Counted from the first letter of the stretch, positions 24,835 to 31,878 are shown. The stretch is 37,304 nucleotides of DNA from Olavius sp. associated proteobacterium Delta 1 (GCA_902749685.1 CACVKW010000280.1:1-37304), one strand, 5' to 3'. Numbers and translations are program-made. The notes: generated by a model not told the origin, from the letters alone.

Positions 24835-25323
24835 TCAATCAAGTTTCGTGAGGTAGGCGTCCCTGGTTAACCAGAGTTCCTCCATGCGGTACATGTGCCA
24901 GTGATCGTGCATCAGTATATGTCTCACCAGGATATAGAGGGAATAGCGCTCGTATTCAGGATGGATGGCGGTTTTTTGCCAGTCGGCTTCGTCCGCCTTT
25001 TTGAGCAGTGTGAGCTGCTTGGCCCGATGGTGTGTAAATGATTCCAAGGCGACGTTTTTTTCCATGTGCGGCGGCCCGGCTTCAGTTTCGGCGTCACCGG
25101 GAACGTAAGGGACAAACTCCGGTCGGTCCTCGTGCATAAATCTATGCAGGCGCTCCAGCAGCATGGGCTGGACCTGGGCCAGGTGACTGACGTGTTCGGC
25201 AATGGTCCAGAAACCCTCGCCCCGGCGCAGGTTCATTTTTTCTGCCGGAATGGATTTAACGAATTGCGACAGGATATTGCCTGACCGTCTGAGGCCGTCC
25301 AATAAATCTTGTATATCGTTCAT
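24835..25323 (-). CDS. DinB family protein
   Basis: 162 residues of the DinB/YfiT-like four-helix metal-binding fold. The three expected His ligands are visible: HVSHLA (about 46-51) and HILMHDHWHMYRMEEL (about 135-150). This fold includes damage-inducible DinB of Bacillus and bacillithiol or mycothiol transferases. Specific role here not known. No signal peptide. Ribosome site GAGGATT lies 9-10 bp before the ATG. Stands alone between the RHH pair and the rubrerythrin gene. Confidence 0.88.
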   Translation of the reverse strand: MNDIQDLLDGLRRSGNILSQFVKSIPAEKMNLRRGEGFWTIAEHVSHLAQVQPMLLERLHRFMHEDRPEFVPYVPGDAETEAGPPHMEKNVALESFTHHRAKQLTLLKKADEADWQKTAIHPEYERYSLYILVRHILMHDHWHMYRMEELWLTRDAYLTKLD

Positions 25324-25456
25324 AGCTATTTAATCCTCGCCTAAATACTCCGCCCTGAAAGTGCTGTTCTGCAGGGCGGATTAATTCGGTTAAAAGGGAT
25401 CAGGTAAAAGGTTAAAGGCTCAAGGCGCAGCAGGCCCGGAGGAAGAATCTTATGAT

Positions 25457-25503
25457 TTCACCGCGCAAAGGACGCAGTCCGCGTCCTTTGCGCCTGCGGT
25501 GAA
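25457..25503. repeat. Near-perfect 19-bp hairpin repeat
   Basis: GCGCAAAGGACGC (25463-25475) and GCGTCCTTTGCGC (25481-25493) form a perfect 13-bp stem over a 5-nt loop. TTCACC and GGTGAA extend it after a CTGC bulge. The right half ends in CTGCGGTGAATAA, shared with 16710-16738. It looks like a small mobile hairpin (REP/MITE-type) rather than a terminator. Confidence 0.55.
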
Positions 25504-25533
25504 TAAATTATATCAGATTAAGATATGGCCATT

Positions 25534-25555
25534 ACCGGGCCGCATGAGGCCCGGT
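25534..25555 (-). terminator. Terminator-like hairpin after rubrerythrin
   Basis: ACCGGGCC (25534-25541) pairs with GGCCCGGT (25548-25555) around a 6-nt loop, 28 bp beyond the rubrerythrin stop. The stem is strong, but no T-run follows on the minus strand, so intrinsic termination is uncertain. Confidence 0.45.
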
Positions 25556-25583
25556 GTTATGCAACTATTGCGGGTCTAAACGC

Positions 25584-26159
25584 TTACCAGTTTTCAGCCA
25601 GCAGTTCGAAGTATCCCCGGGGCTTGACGCAGGCCGGGCATTTGTCCGGGGCGGCATCACCGACGTGCAGATAGCCGCAGTTGCGGCAGCGCCACGCAGT
25701 TTCTTCCGTGCGGGCAAAAGCCCTGTCGGCCGCCAGGTTGGCCGCCAGGTCACGGTAGCGTTTTTCGTGCTGTTTTTCCGATACGCTGATCGCATCCCAG
25801 GTGTCGGCTGCGCGCTCAAATCCCTCATCGCGGGCGACCTGTGCAAAACCCGGGTACATCTGCGTATACTCGAAACGTTCTCCATCGGCCGCAGCGACCA
25901 GATTTTCAAATGTTGTTTTTACGACGCCGGCCGGAAAACTCCAGGTGATTTCCATTTCACCGCCATTGAAAAACTTAAAAAAACGCAGCGCATGCTCGCA
26001 CTCCTGGTCGGCGGTTTCATCGAAGATGTCGGCGATTTGAATCAAGCCGTCCTCGCGAGCCTGGCGTGCAAAATAGGTATAGCGGTTGCGGGCCTGGGAT
26101 TCACCGGCAAAAGCCGTCAGCAAATTTTTGGCGGTTTGACTTTCTCTGAATTTACCCAA
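25584..26159 (-). CDS. Rubrerythrin
   Basis: 191 residues. Non-haem di-iron peroxidase that reduces hydrogen peroxide in the cytosol of anaerobes. The ferritin-like domain carries AGESQARNRY (about 18-27), ETADQECEHA (about 48-57) and the closing SVSEKQHEKRY (about 126-136) with its Glu and His ligands. The C-terminal rubredoxin-like domain has CRNCGYLHVGDAAPDKCPAC (about 158-177). Complete. The start is TTG at 26159, supported by AAAGGAGGTCCGAG immediately before it. It follows the ferredoxin gene by 38 bp in one operon; that ferredoxin is a plausible electron donor. Confidence 0.95.
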   Translation of the reverse strand: MGKFRESQTAKNLLTAFAGESQARNRYTYFARQAREDGLIQIADIFDETADQECEHALRFFKFFNGGEMEITWSFPAGVVKTTFENLVAAADGERFEYTQMYPGFAQVARDEGFERAADTWDAISVSEKQHEKRYRDLAANLAADRAFARTEETAWRCRNCGYLHVGDAAPDKCPACVKPRGYFELLAENW

Positions 26160-26197
26160 CTCGGACCTCCTTTGTTTCGAGTTTAAAACTAATCGGA

Positions 26198-26395
26198 TCA
26201 GTCATCTTCGTAGACTTCAATGGCATCAGCGCCGCACTCGCGAGCTGCCTGCAGGACGATTTCCTTGAGATGTTCGGGGATTTCGTCCATCTTGACGATC
26301 GACAGCAGTTGATCTTCGTCATACTCGAAAATTTCCGGACACAGTTTGTTGCAGTTTCGGTCTCCCATGCACTGTTCGGTGATAACGACTTTCAT
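26198..26395 (-). CDS. Monocluster ferredoxin with Asp as probable cluster ligand
   Basis: 65 residues. The cluster motif reads C9-MG-D12-RN-C15-NKL-C19-P with the fourth Cys at 54. So Asp12 takes the place of the usual second Cys. Asp at this position is known from Pyrococcus furiosus ferredoxin, where it allows a [4Fe-4S] cluster that converts easily to [3Fe-4S]. Acidic C-terminus. Ideal AAGGAGGAAAAAC before the ATG. First gene of the pair with rubrerythrin. A 15-bp inverted repeat lies just upstream. Confidence 0.92.
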   Translation of the reverse strand: MKVVITEQCMGDRNCNKLCPEIFEYDEDQLLSIVKMDEIPEHLKEIVLQAARECGADAIEVYEDD

Positions 26396-26406
26396 GTTTT
26401 TCCTCC

Positions 26407-26421
26407 TTAACGATTCGTTAA
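26407..26421 (-). promoter_or_regulatory. Inverted repeat TTAACGATTCGTTAA before the ferredoxin-rubrerythrin operon
   Basis: Seven-base arms around a single central base, 12 bp before the ferredoxin ATG and overlapping the start of its ribosome-binding site. Suggests repression at the 5' end of the transcript. It matches neither the PerR nor the Rex consensus. The regulator is unknown. Confidence 0.35.
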
Positions 26422-26605
26422 ATAGTTGACTGGTGTTTATTTATTTTTAGCAAATAGTTCATAACTCAAAGGGCGGGCAGAGTAAAGATTTTTGACCAAG
26501 TTTGTTGAGAATTTTTATCCGATTGTGCTCAAATTGCCGATCAAGGGGTGCCGTCAATTTACCTTTTTGACAGATGGTATTTGACCCTTCAGCCGTGTTT
26601 ATTTC

Positions 26606-27094
26606 TCAGACAGCCGGATCGGCGTTTTTTACCCGGTTTTTGTAAATACCCGGTGATGAATCGGGGATCTCAATTGCGCCAACAATTTTCTGGTAATATG
26701 CGGGGTTTTTGACATCGCCGACAATGGCGTAGCCATAGCCTTTTAATTGCATGTCGAGCAGACATGCCATCAGCAGGGCTTGGCCGGTCCCCTTTCCGCG
26801 CTCGGATTTTTCAACACCGATGGGGCCAAAGTATCCCAGGGCAGTGGCGTCATAACAGGCGAAGCCGATAAATCGGGTCGCTTTCACGGCCACGAAACAG
26901 CTGCGGGGGGTGTTGGCGGTCGCAACATCCGTTTCTGCGGCCCAGCCGGGGCTAAATTGTTTCGATACCCAATCTATGATCATATGCTTTTCAGGGCCTA
27001 TTGGTTTGCGGACACTAATTCCGCGCTCTTTTTGTTGGGCGATGAAACGCCGATCATCGTCCAGATCGTATAATTTTATCAGCATATCAGCCAT
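26606..27094 (-). CDS. GNAT-family N-acetyltransferase
   Basis: 162 residues of the GCN5-related acetyltransferase fold. The acetyl-CoA pyrophosphate loop is visible as GVEKSERGKGTGQALL (about 94-109), followed by the beta5/alpha4 end NPAYYQKIVGA typical of the family. Substrate unknown. GGAGGATGAACC precedes the ATG at 27094. A second Met three codons in is possible. Stands alone between the ferredoxin operon and the mercury-locus remnants. Confidence 0.88.
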   Translation of the reverse strand: MADMLIKLYDLDDDRRFIAQQKERGISVRKPIGPEKHMIIDWVSKQFSPGWAAETDVATANTPRSCFVAVKATRFIGFACYDATALGYFGPIGVEKSERGKGTGQALLMACLLDMQLKGYGYAIVGDVKNPAYYQKIVGAIEIPDSSPGIYKNRVKNADPAV

Positions 27095-27362
27095 GGTTCA
27101 TCCTCCCGGCATAACTTCATGAATTTGTGATTTATCGGATATAGGGAGAAGGCGCAAGGGGTAAGATATCGGTTTCAGGTCTCGGATTTCAGGAGCCAGG
27201 GAAAATGGTGGAAGGTGAAAGGCTAAAGGCCTTAGGTGATGAGCCGGAAGGCTGAGAAGCCCAGGTCGGCGGATATGGGGATTGGAGCAATGAGTGCTGA
27301 GGAACGGGTTCCATTTTGGTATACCTGAAATTTGATAAACCAAAAAATTTTCATCTTTACCC
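27095..27362. other. Gene-free region upstream of the merR remnant
   Basis: Contains imperfect purine-rich repeats (TTTCAGG-TCTCGGA-TTTCAGG near 27173 and runs of AAGGC). A 102-codon minus-strand frame over it has no ribosome site and low-complexity content, so it is not called. Confidence 0.3.
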
Positions 27363-27393
27363 TTGACCTGTACTAAGGTACAGGTCTTATTAT
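27363..27393 (+). promoter_or_regulatory. MerR-type promoter and operator with 19-bp spacer
   Basis: TTGACC (27363-27368) and TATTAT (27388-27393) are separated by exactly 19 bp, the over-long spacing that MerR-family activators untwist. The operator GACCTGTAC-TAAG-GTACAGGTC (27365-27386) is a perfect 9-bp inverted repeat in the spacer. It directly precedes the merR remnant and looks fully functional although the regulator behind it is truncated. Confidence 0.85.
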
Positions 27394-27409
27394 ATTTAGG
27401 AGACATAAA

Positions 27410-27569
27410 ATGGAAAAATTATCAATCGGTGAACTGGCCCGGCAAGCCAATGTCAATATTGAAACTATACGGTACTACGAGCGTAGGGGGCTGATAAGCG
27501 AACCACCTCGCAACAAAAGTGGACATAGGCGGTATTCACACGAGGCAGTGAAACGCACAGACTTCAAAA
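27410..27569 (+). pseudogene. merR: merR, N-terminal DNA-binding part only
   Basis: About 50 codons: MEKLSIGELARQANVNIET and IRYYERRGLISEPP then HRRYSHEAVKR. This is the winged helix-turn-helix of a MerR regulator, closest to mercury MerR. The dimerisation helix and Hg-binding cysteines are absent. The frame runs on to 27754 but there reads a shifted version of the merF sequence. AGGAG precedes the ATG. The break lies near 27550-27570. A protein with the DNA-binding part alone would not respond to metal. Confidence 0.8.
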
Positions 27570-27575
27570 AAGGAC

Positions 27576-27776
27576 ATGTTTGCGGCGTTGGCCGGGACTG
27601 TGCTGGTCGCTTTGTGCTGTTTTACACCGATCCTGATGATTCTGCTTGGGACAATCGGATTGAGTGCATTTACGCCATACCTGGATTTGGTTTTGTTACC
27701 GGCCTTGTGTATCATGATCGCACTCTCCATAGTTTCCTTTTTGCGGTGGCGTAAATCAGCAAAAAAGCAGCAATAG
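27576..27776 (+). pseudogene. merF: merF, 5'-truncated mercury transporter
   Basis: 66 codons from an internal ATG: LAGTVLVALCCFTPILMILLG (first membrane helix with the CC pair) and YLDLVLLPALCIMIALSIVSF (second helix). These match MerF, the small inner-membrane Hg(II) importer of about 70-80 residues. Only a few N-terminal residues seem lost. They were replaced when a deletion joined this gene out of frame to the start of merR. The ATG at 27576 has AAGG too close to serve well, so translation is doubtful. Confidence 0.75.
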
Positions 27777-27782
27777 ACAAAG

Positions 27783-27850
27783 GTGCTGAGAACCAGTTGG
27801 GGGTGCCCCTTTCATGATACGCTTGAACCTGAGAGCAGTGGTGAACTGAT
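27783..27850 (+). promoter_or_regulatory. Possible degenerate TPP-riboswitch-like sequence
   Basis: GGTGCTGAGA (27783-27792) and TTGAACCTGA appear in the same order and orientation as in the thiamin-pyrophosphate riboswitch (CUGAGA ... UUGAACCUGAUC). The usual ACCC before the second block and the closing GCGUAGGGA are missing. If related at all, it is a decayed copy. No thiamin gene follows. Confidence 0.2.
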
Positions 27851-27905
27851 ATGAAAACCGAAAACCTTTCAAGTACGGGAACAATTTTAGCTTCATCAGA
27901 ACTTA

Positions 27906-28055
27906 ATGCCAACAAAAAGTCTTCTCCTGATCATGGAAAAGATAGCGGCGGAAAAGAAAGCGGGTGGACGTGACTGCGCTATCAAGAATCCACAAGGCAG
28001 GTGATGTTTGGGCGATGTCCGCCAGGTGGTGGACAAAATGACAAGTAAAATATAA
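27906..28055 (+). pseudogene. C-terminal fragment of a CopZ-like Fe-S metallochaperone with in-frame UGA
   Basis: 49 codons plus stop if the TGA at 28002-28004 is read through. The sequence EKKAGGRDCAIKNPQGR-U-CLGDVRQVVDKM matches the tail of CopZ-type metallochaperones (GxCxCxxxNPxGxCCLGxV), with UGA in place of the first Cys of the CC pair. An 8-bp hairpin with an AGGU loop starts 12 nt after the UGA (28016-28035), as expected for a bacterial SECIS. The N-terminal cluster domain is absent and stops lie just upstream, so the gene is 5'-truncated. The readthrough interpretation is inference. Confidence 0.55.
28016..28035 (+). promoter_or_regulatory. SECIS-like hairpin behind the CopZ-like UGA
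   Basis: TGTCCGCC pairs with GGTGGACA (7 Watson-Crick pairs and one G-U) around the loop AGGT at 28024-28027, 20-23 nt after the UGA. Loop position, the G in its first two bases and stem length fit the bacterial SECIS model; AGGU also begins the apical loop of E. coli fdhF. Confidence 0.6.
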
Positions 28056-28160
28056 GACGAATATGTTGAATAGGAACTCGATAGATGGTTATCGCTAAAT
28101 CGCCGCAAGTTAAAGATATTGAGATATTAAATAATCTTGCTCAAAAAGAAAGGCTGATGA

Positions 28161-28691
28161 ATGAAATCAAAACAGCTTTTAGAATTGATTTCTCTTGAAA
28201 ATTCACTGACCCCCTTAATAAGCAGATTTAATGACAATAAAGAGAAAATGCAATTCTTAGCCTTACTCTCCCCTACATGTCCATTGTGACGTGACAAAGG
28301 TGCCCGTGCGGTACATGAGAATGTTTTTGAAAAATATGCCAGTGAAGATATCAGCGCTTCAATAGTTTGGATACCCATTCTGGATGATGATACTTTTGAT
28401 GCGGCGCTACCATCTGTGAGATTTTTAGATGACGTTAGAATCAAACACTTTTACGATAACAATAAAACAGTCGGCAAAATCATTGCCGATAGTGTAGGGT
28501 GGGCAGGGAATGTCGCCTGGGATATTTATCTATTTTACAGGCCATTTGCAGAATGGACGGAAACACCACCAAAACCACTGTACTGGATGCATCAATTGAC
28601 CGATGGCTGGGCGACCAAGGATAAATATCGAACTGGAGGCGATTTAAAAAATGAACTTTTTATTTCAATGGAGAAATTGTTAAGCAACTAA
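28161..28691 (+). CDS. Thioredoxin-like selenoprotein with CxxU motif (Sec43)
   Basis: 176 residues if the in-frame TGA at 28287-28289 is read as selenocysteine. The UGA falls in LALLSPTCPL-U-RDKGAR, giving Cys40-Pro-Leu-Sec43, a CxxU redox motif at the end of a beta strand as in thioredoxin folds. On both sides the frame is intact: NVFEKYASEDISASIVWIPI, LDDDTFDAALPSV, VGWAGNVAWDIYLFYRP, stop TAA 28689-28691. The ATG at 28161 has AGAAAGG 7 bp upstream. A SECIS-like hairpin follows the UGA. Standard gene finders would call only the part after the UGA (from 28416). It is the last gene of the mercury-locus remnant, so a thiol/metal redox function is plausible. The family resembles thioredoxin-like (seleno)proteins of Desulfobacterota. 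Confidence 0.82.
28300..28314 (+). promoter_or_regulatory. SECIS-like hairpin behind the thioredoxin-like UGA
   Basis: GTGCC pairs with GGTAC (one G-U pair) around the loop CGTGC (28305-28309), whose second base is G. The loop begins 16 nt after the UGA, at the short end of the range accepted for bacterial SECIS elements. Weaker than the one at 28016-28035. Confidence 0.45.
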
Positions 28692-28885
28692 TTTCCTTCT
28701 TCTGAGTATTCACTTGCTATTGCACATTAAGTACTACGCAACCCGCGTTATAATTGGATGATGGGGTACGGCATCCATAAACAATGACAAATCATTGCAT
28801 GTTCCTGCTGCGAATCTTTACAATTATCAAACACCAAAATTGCTGATTACGCTAAATTGCGAATACCACCTGGGAGAAGATATCG

Positions 28886-29542
28886 TTAATTCGTTTCCAT
28901 GGTGTCGAGCGCCTGGGAGGCGAGCATTTTTTTTCTCAGGCGCGGCGGGTACAGCCTGCTCACGCGATTTTGCAGGTGCTCATATTGATTGACGTACAGT
29001 CTGCGTATGGGGGTGCCGTAGACACAGAGCATGACACTGGTTTTGCCGGCCGGGTTGCCGGCCTTGTGGATGCCGTCATTGAGGGGCAGGACCGACGCTG
29101 TTTGGCCGGGCTGCAGAACCGGGCCTTCGATTTCCCGCAGGCGGGCATATCCCGGTCTGGTCTCATCATCTTCCCGGCGATATCGAATCACTTCGATCCG
29201 GTTATGGACACAGCCGTAAACTCCCCAGGAATTGTGATCATGGACCGGTGTATACTGCCCCGGCTCATAAATGTAAAGTCGAACTGAGAACAGCCGCTTG
29301 GTATTAATGAACAGTATGAATTCATTGGTGAACATGGTTGCCTGGCGGGCATCAGGATAACGTTGACCTTTGACGATGTTGGTCAGGATCTTCTTAAACA
29401 ACCGGTGGTTCAGCAACAGGGCCGGCATCTCTTTGCCGATATAGAAGATGCGCTTTTCCATATCTTTGTAATGTTGAATTGATTCCGACCAGCGGTCAAA
29501 TATCGTCTGTAATTCATTCAGCGATTCAGGGAGTCGGGACAA
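28886..29542 (-). CDS. Cysteine-dioxygenase-type cupin protein
   Basis: 218 residues with a cupin core of the cysteine dioxygenase type I family: YTPVHDHNSWGVYGCVHN supplies the H-x-H iron ligands and NDGIHKAGNP the third His. True cysteine dioxygenases use O2 to make cysteine sulfinate, which is odd in an anaerobe. The related 3-mercaptopropionate dioxygenases share the fold. The start is TTG at 29542, supported by AGGAGG 9 bp upstream. The first ATG would remove 27 residues. Stands alone; 28692-28885 beyond its end shows no feature. Confidence 0.8.
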   Translation of the reverse strand: MSRLPESLNELQTIFDRWSESIQHYKDMEKRIFYIGKEMPALLLNHRLFKKILTNIVKGQRYPDARQATMFTNEFILFINTKRLFSVRLYIYEPGQYTPVHDHNSWGVYGCVHNRIEVIRYRREDDETRPGYARLREIEGPVLQPGQTASVLPLNDGIHKAGNPAGKTSVMLCVYGTPIRRLYVNQYEHLQNRVSRLYPPRLRKKMLASQALDTMETN

Positions 29543-29643
29543 AGTAATTTTCCTCCTAGTTGTTTGGCCTCAAGCACATTAAAAGTTGAACACGATTCTT
29601 TAAATTATAGGTAAATCTTTCAATGTAATCTAAGTTTTTTTTC

Positions 29644-29700
29644 GAATTTGAGTTTTGTAATTTGAGATTTGTTTGTAATTTGTCATTTGAATTTTGGAAT
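29644..29700. repeat. T/G-rich 7-bp-period degenerate repeat
   Basis: Units GAATTTG, AGTTTTG, TAATTTG, AGATTTG, TTTGTAA, TTTGTCA, TTTGAAT and TTTGGAA follow one another with period 7. It shares TTTGAGATTTG and GAATTTTGGAATTT-like stretches with the complementary strand of the 17640-17692 array. Lies between the two minus-strand genes flanking it. Confidence 0.55.
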
Positions 29701-29744
29701 TTACACATACAAAGATCTCAACGATTCTATCCATCAAAACCAGC

Positions 29745-31667
29745 CTAACGATCACCATTCTCCAGCCGCACATGCTGATCATAAAATGGTGCGCCGGAGC
29801 CCAAATCGGTTATACCGGAACAGATGAGCTGGTTGATGCCACCGCCTTGATTCATCCAATCGCCGCGCCGATACAGCACCACCCCGGGGTGCAGGCCGGA
29901 CATGGTTTGCAGGGTTATCTTCAACCGACCCAGCGGGGATACCAGATACACGTCTCTGGACCGGTCGATACCCGGCAGCACCGGATTGTCGGGCGCTACC
30001 CAGGCCCTGGGCAACTGTTTCTGATCTTCCGGCAAAATCTGGGAGTGAATGGCATTTCTGCGCACCAGGGTCAGCAACTGCAGCGGATACTGCGGGTCAG
30101 CCGCGGGCTCGGCATGCAGGGTCGCGGGGAACCGGTATTTCCCGTCCCGGTGGTCAAAGGTCAGGTCGGCGTAAGCAACGGCCGGCCGGTCGGCCCGGGC
30201 ACAGCCCTGTTGACGCAATTGTTCCAGGGAAACCTGCAGACCGTGCTTTTCCAGCGAGTTGCGCAAACAGGTCTCGGTATCCGGAAGCATGATTGGCGGA
30301 TCAAGCCTTTTGCCGATTTCAGACAGGATCCACATGTCATTGCGCGCTTCGGCCGGTGGGTCCAATACCGGACAAACATGCTGAACATATTCGTGCATGT
30401 ATGAGCCGATGATGTCTTCCTGTTCCAGCATCAGCGTGCTGGGCAGTATCAAATCCGCCCGTTGGGCAGTATCGTTCATAAAGGCATCCACCACAACCTT
30501 AAACTCGACGCTATCAAACGCACGGGCAATCCGGTGGGAGTCCGGCGCCTGGTTGACCACGTTGATGCCGTTGACCCAGATCATTTTAATCGGCGGGTCG
30601 TGTGCCGCCAGAATTTCCTCGCCGATAGCGGAAATGGCAAACGAGCGCCTGCTTTTTCGTTGCGGGTCGGCGGTCCAGGCTAAATTTACGTTGCGGTAGG
30701 AGTGCAGGTGAAAATAGCTGCCGCCGCCGGCGATGCCGATATTGCCGGAAAGAAGTGCCAGGGCATTGATAAATCGAGTGTTTTCACCGCCAAACCGGTA
30801 GCGCTGCAGCCCGGTGCCGACAAATGTGGCGACGGGCGAGTCCTGACGATACCAGCGCCACAGTTTTTCGAGATCTGCCGGGCTGACCTCGCAGGCGCGG
30901 ATTAGATCTTCCAGTCTAAAGCCCGATACCATATTCAGAAATTTTTGCGGCCTTTTGGTATGTTTGAGAATGGCCGGTGATATACACCGGTTTTCCGCCT
31001 GCAGCTTGATAACAGCAGCCGCCAGAAAACGGTCGGTACCGGGACGGAGGCGGATACGCTCTTTGGAAAGCGTGTCATTCCCGTCGCCGCCGGGGGAGAT
31101 GGTCAGCATGCGGGTTCCGTTGCGGCAGGCTTTACGGATTATGGCCGCCGTGTGAATCGAACTGCGGGAGAAATCCTTGCCCCAGTTAACGATGCCGGCG
31201 GCATTGTTCAGGTCGTTGATATCATTGTTTTTGCGGGAGCCAAAATCGTAAATGTAGGCCATGAAACCGGCGGCGTCGCACAGCGATCCTTTGGTCCGGC
31301 TGGTTCCCAGAATCGAGAAAAAAAGGGCTGTGGCGGCCTTCAAAACCCCTTTGGCGCCTTCGCTTTTAATTTGCAGAATGGATTTGGGCTCTGAACGCAG
31401 CGCCTGAATCTTCTCGGCGCACAAATCCAGGGCCGTATCCCAGGTGACACGCTGCCAGGTGCCTTTGACCCGCAACAGGGGTTGTTGAATCCGTTCGGCG
31501 TGCTGCAGGCGTTTGATGTGGCCTTTGATTTTAGGGCAGGTGAAGCCGGAAGTAAACGGGCTGTCCGGGTTGCCCCGCAATACGATGCGACTATCCGAAC
31601 GTTGGTCCACTACGAGGGAACAGGCATCCGGACAATCCATGGTGCAGGCGGTAATCGTCGAGGTCAT
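29745..31667 (-). CDS. Molybdopterin oxidoreductase with N-terminal 4Fe-4S motif
   Basis: 640 residues of the DMSO-reductase family of Mo/W enzymes. The N-terminal C8-TMD-C12-PDA-C16 and TCPK motifs bind a [4Fe-4S] cluster. The pterin-binding core follows (SPGGDGNDTLSKERIRLRPGTD, WVNGINVVNQAPD, DLILPSTLMLEQEDIIG), and the C-terminal cofactor-binding domain ends with NQLICSGITDLGSGAPFYDQHV. GSLCDAAG (about 127-134) stands where the Mo ligand is expected, making Cys the likely ligand. No twin-arginine signal, so cytosolic. No partner subunits adjacent. Shorter than formate dehydrogenases. Substrate unknown. Confidence 0.85.
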   Translation of the reverse strand: MTSTITACTMDCPDACSLVVDQRSDSRIVLRGNPDSPFTSGFTCPKIKGHIKRLQHAERIQQPLLRVKGTWQRVTWDTALDLCAEKIQALRSEPKSILQIKSEGAKGVLKAATALFFSILGTSRTKGSLCDAAGFMAYIYDFGSRKNNDINDLNNAAGIVNWGKDFSRSSIHTAAIIRKACRNGTRMLTISPGGDGNDTLSKERIRLRPGTDRFLAAAVIKLQAENRCISPAILKHTKRPQKFLNMVSGFRLEDLIRACEVSPADLEKLWRWYRQDSPVATFVGTGLQRYRFGGENTRFINALALLSGNIGIAGGGSYFHLHSYRNVNLAWTADPQRKSRRSFAISAIGEEILAAHDPPIKMIWVNGINVVNQAPDSHRIARAFDSVEFKVVVDAFMNDTAQRADLILPSTLMLEQEDIIGSYMHEYVQHVCPVLDPPAEARNDMWILSEIGKRLDPPIMLPDTETCLRNSLEKHGLQVSLEQLRQQGCARADRPAVAYADLTFDHRDGKYRFPATLHAEPAADPQYPLQLLTLVRRNAIHSQILPEDQKQLPRAWVAPDNPVLPGIDRSRDVYLVSPLGRLKITLQTMSGLHPGVVLYRRGDWMNQGGGINQLICSGITDLGSGAPFYDQHVRLENGDR

Positions 31668-31878
31668 TGGTGTTATCGTCGATATCTAAAATGGTTGGTT
31701 CCAGGTTCAGTGCTGCTGCTGGTCGGCGATTTAGCCAGTTTGATCGATAAAAGAAACTGATAAACATCGAACGTTCAACTGTCTTTAGATCATGTCTTCA
31801 GCGTGAATCGCTTTTCAGGCTCAGGTCCAGGCATCGAACGGCAGATTTGAGTGAAATGGCGCCATCGACCCGGGATTC

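Noticed and set aside
27098..27406. 102-codon minus-strand frame
   Set aside because: Low-complexity Pro/Leu-rich translation of purine-rich repeats and it runs through the MerR promoter.
27851..27973. 40-codon frame starting MKTENLSSTG between merF and the CopZ-like fragment
   Set aside because: It overlaps the CopZ-like frame, ends at an ordinary stop and resembles nothing; only a weak GGTGA precedes it.
28085..28198. 37-codon frame MVIAKSPQVKDIEIL overlapping the selenoprotein start
   Set aside because: No ribosome-binding site, overlaps the better supported ATG at 28161 and has no recognisable family.
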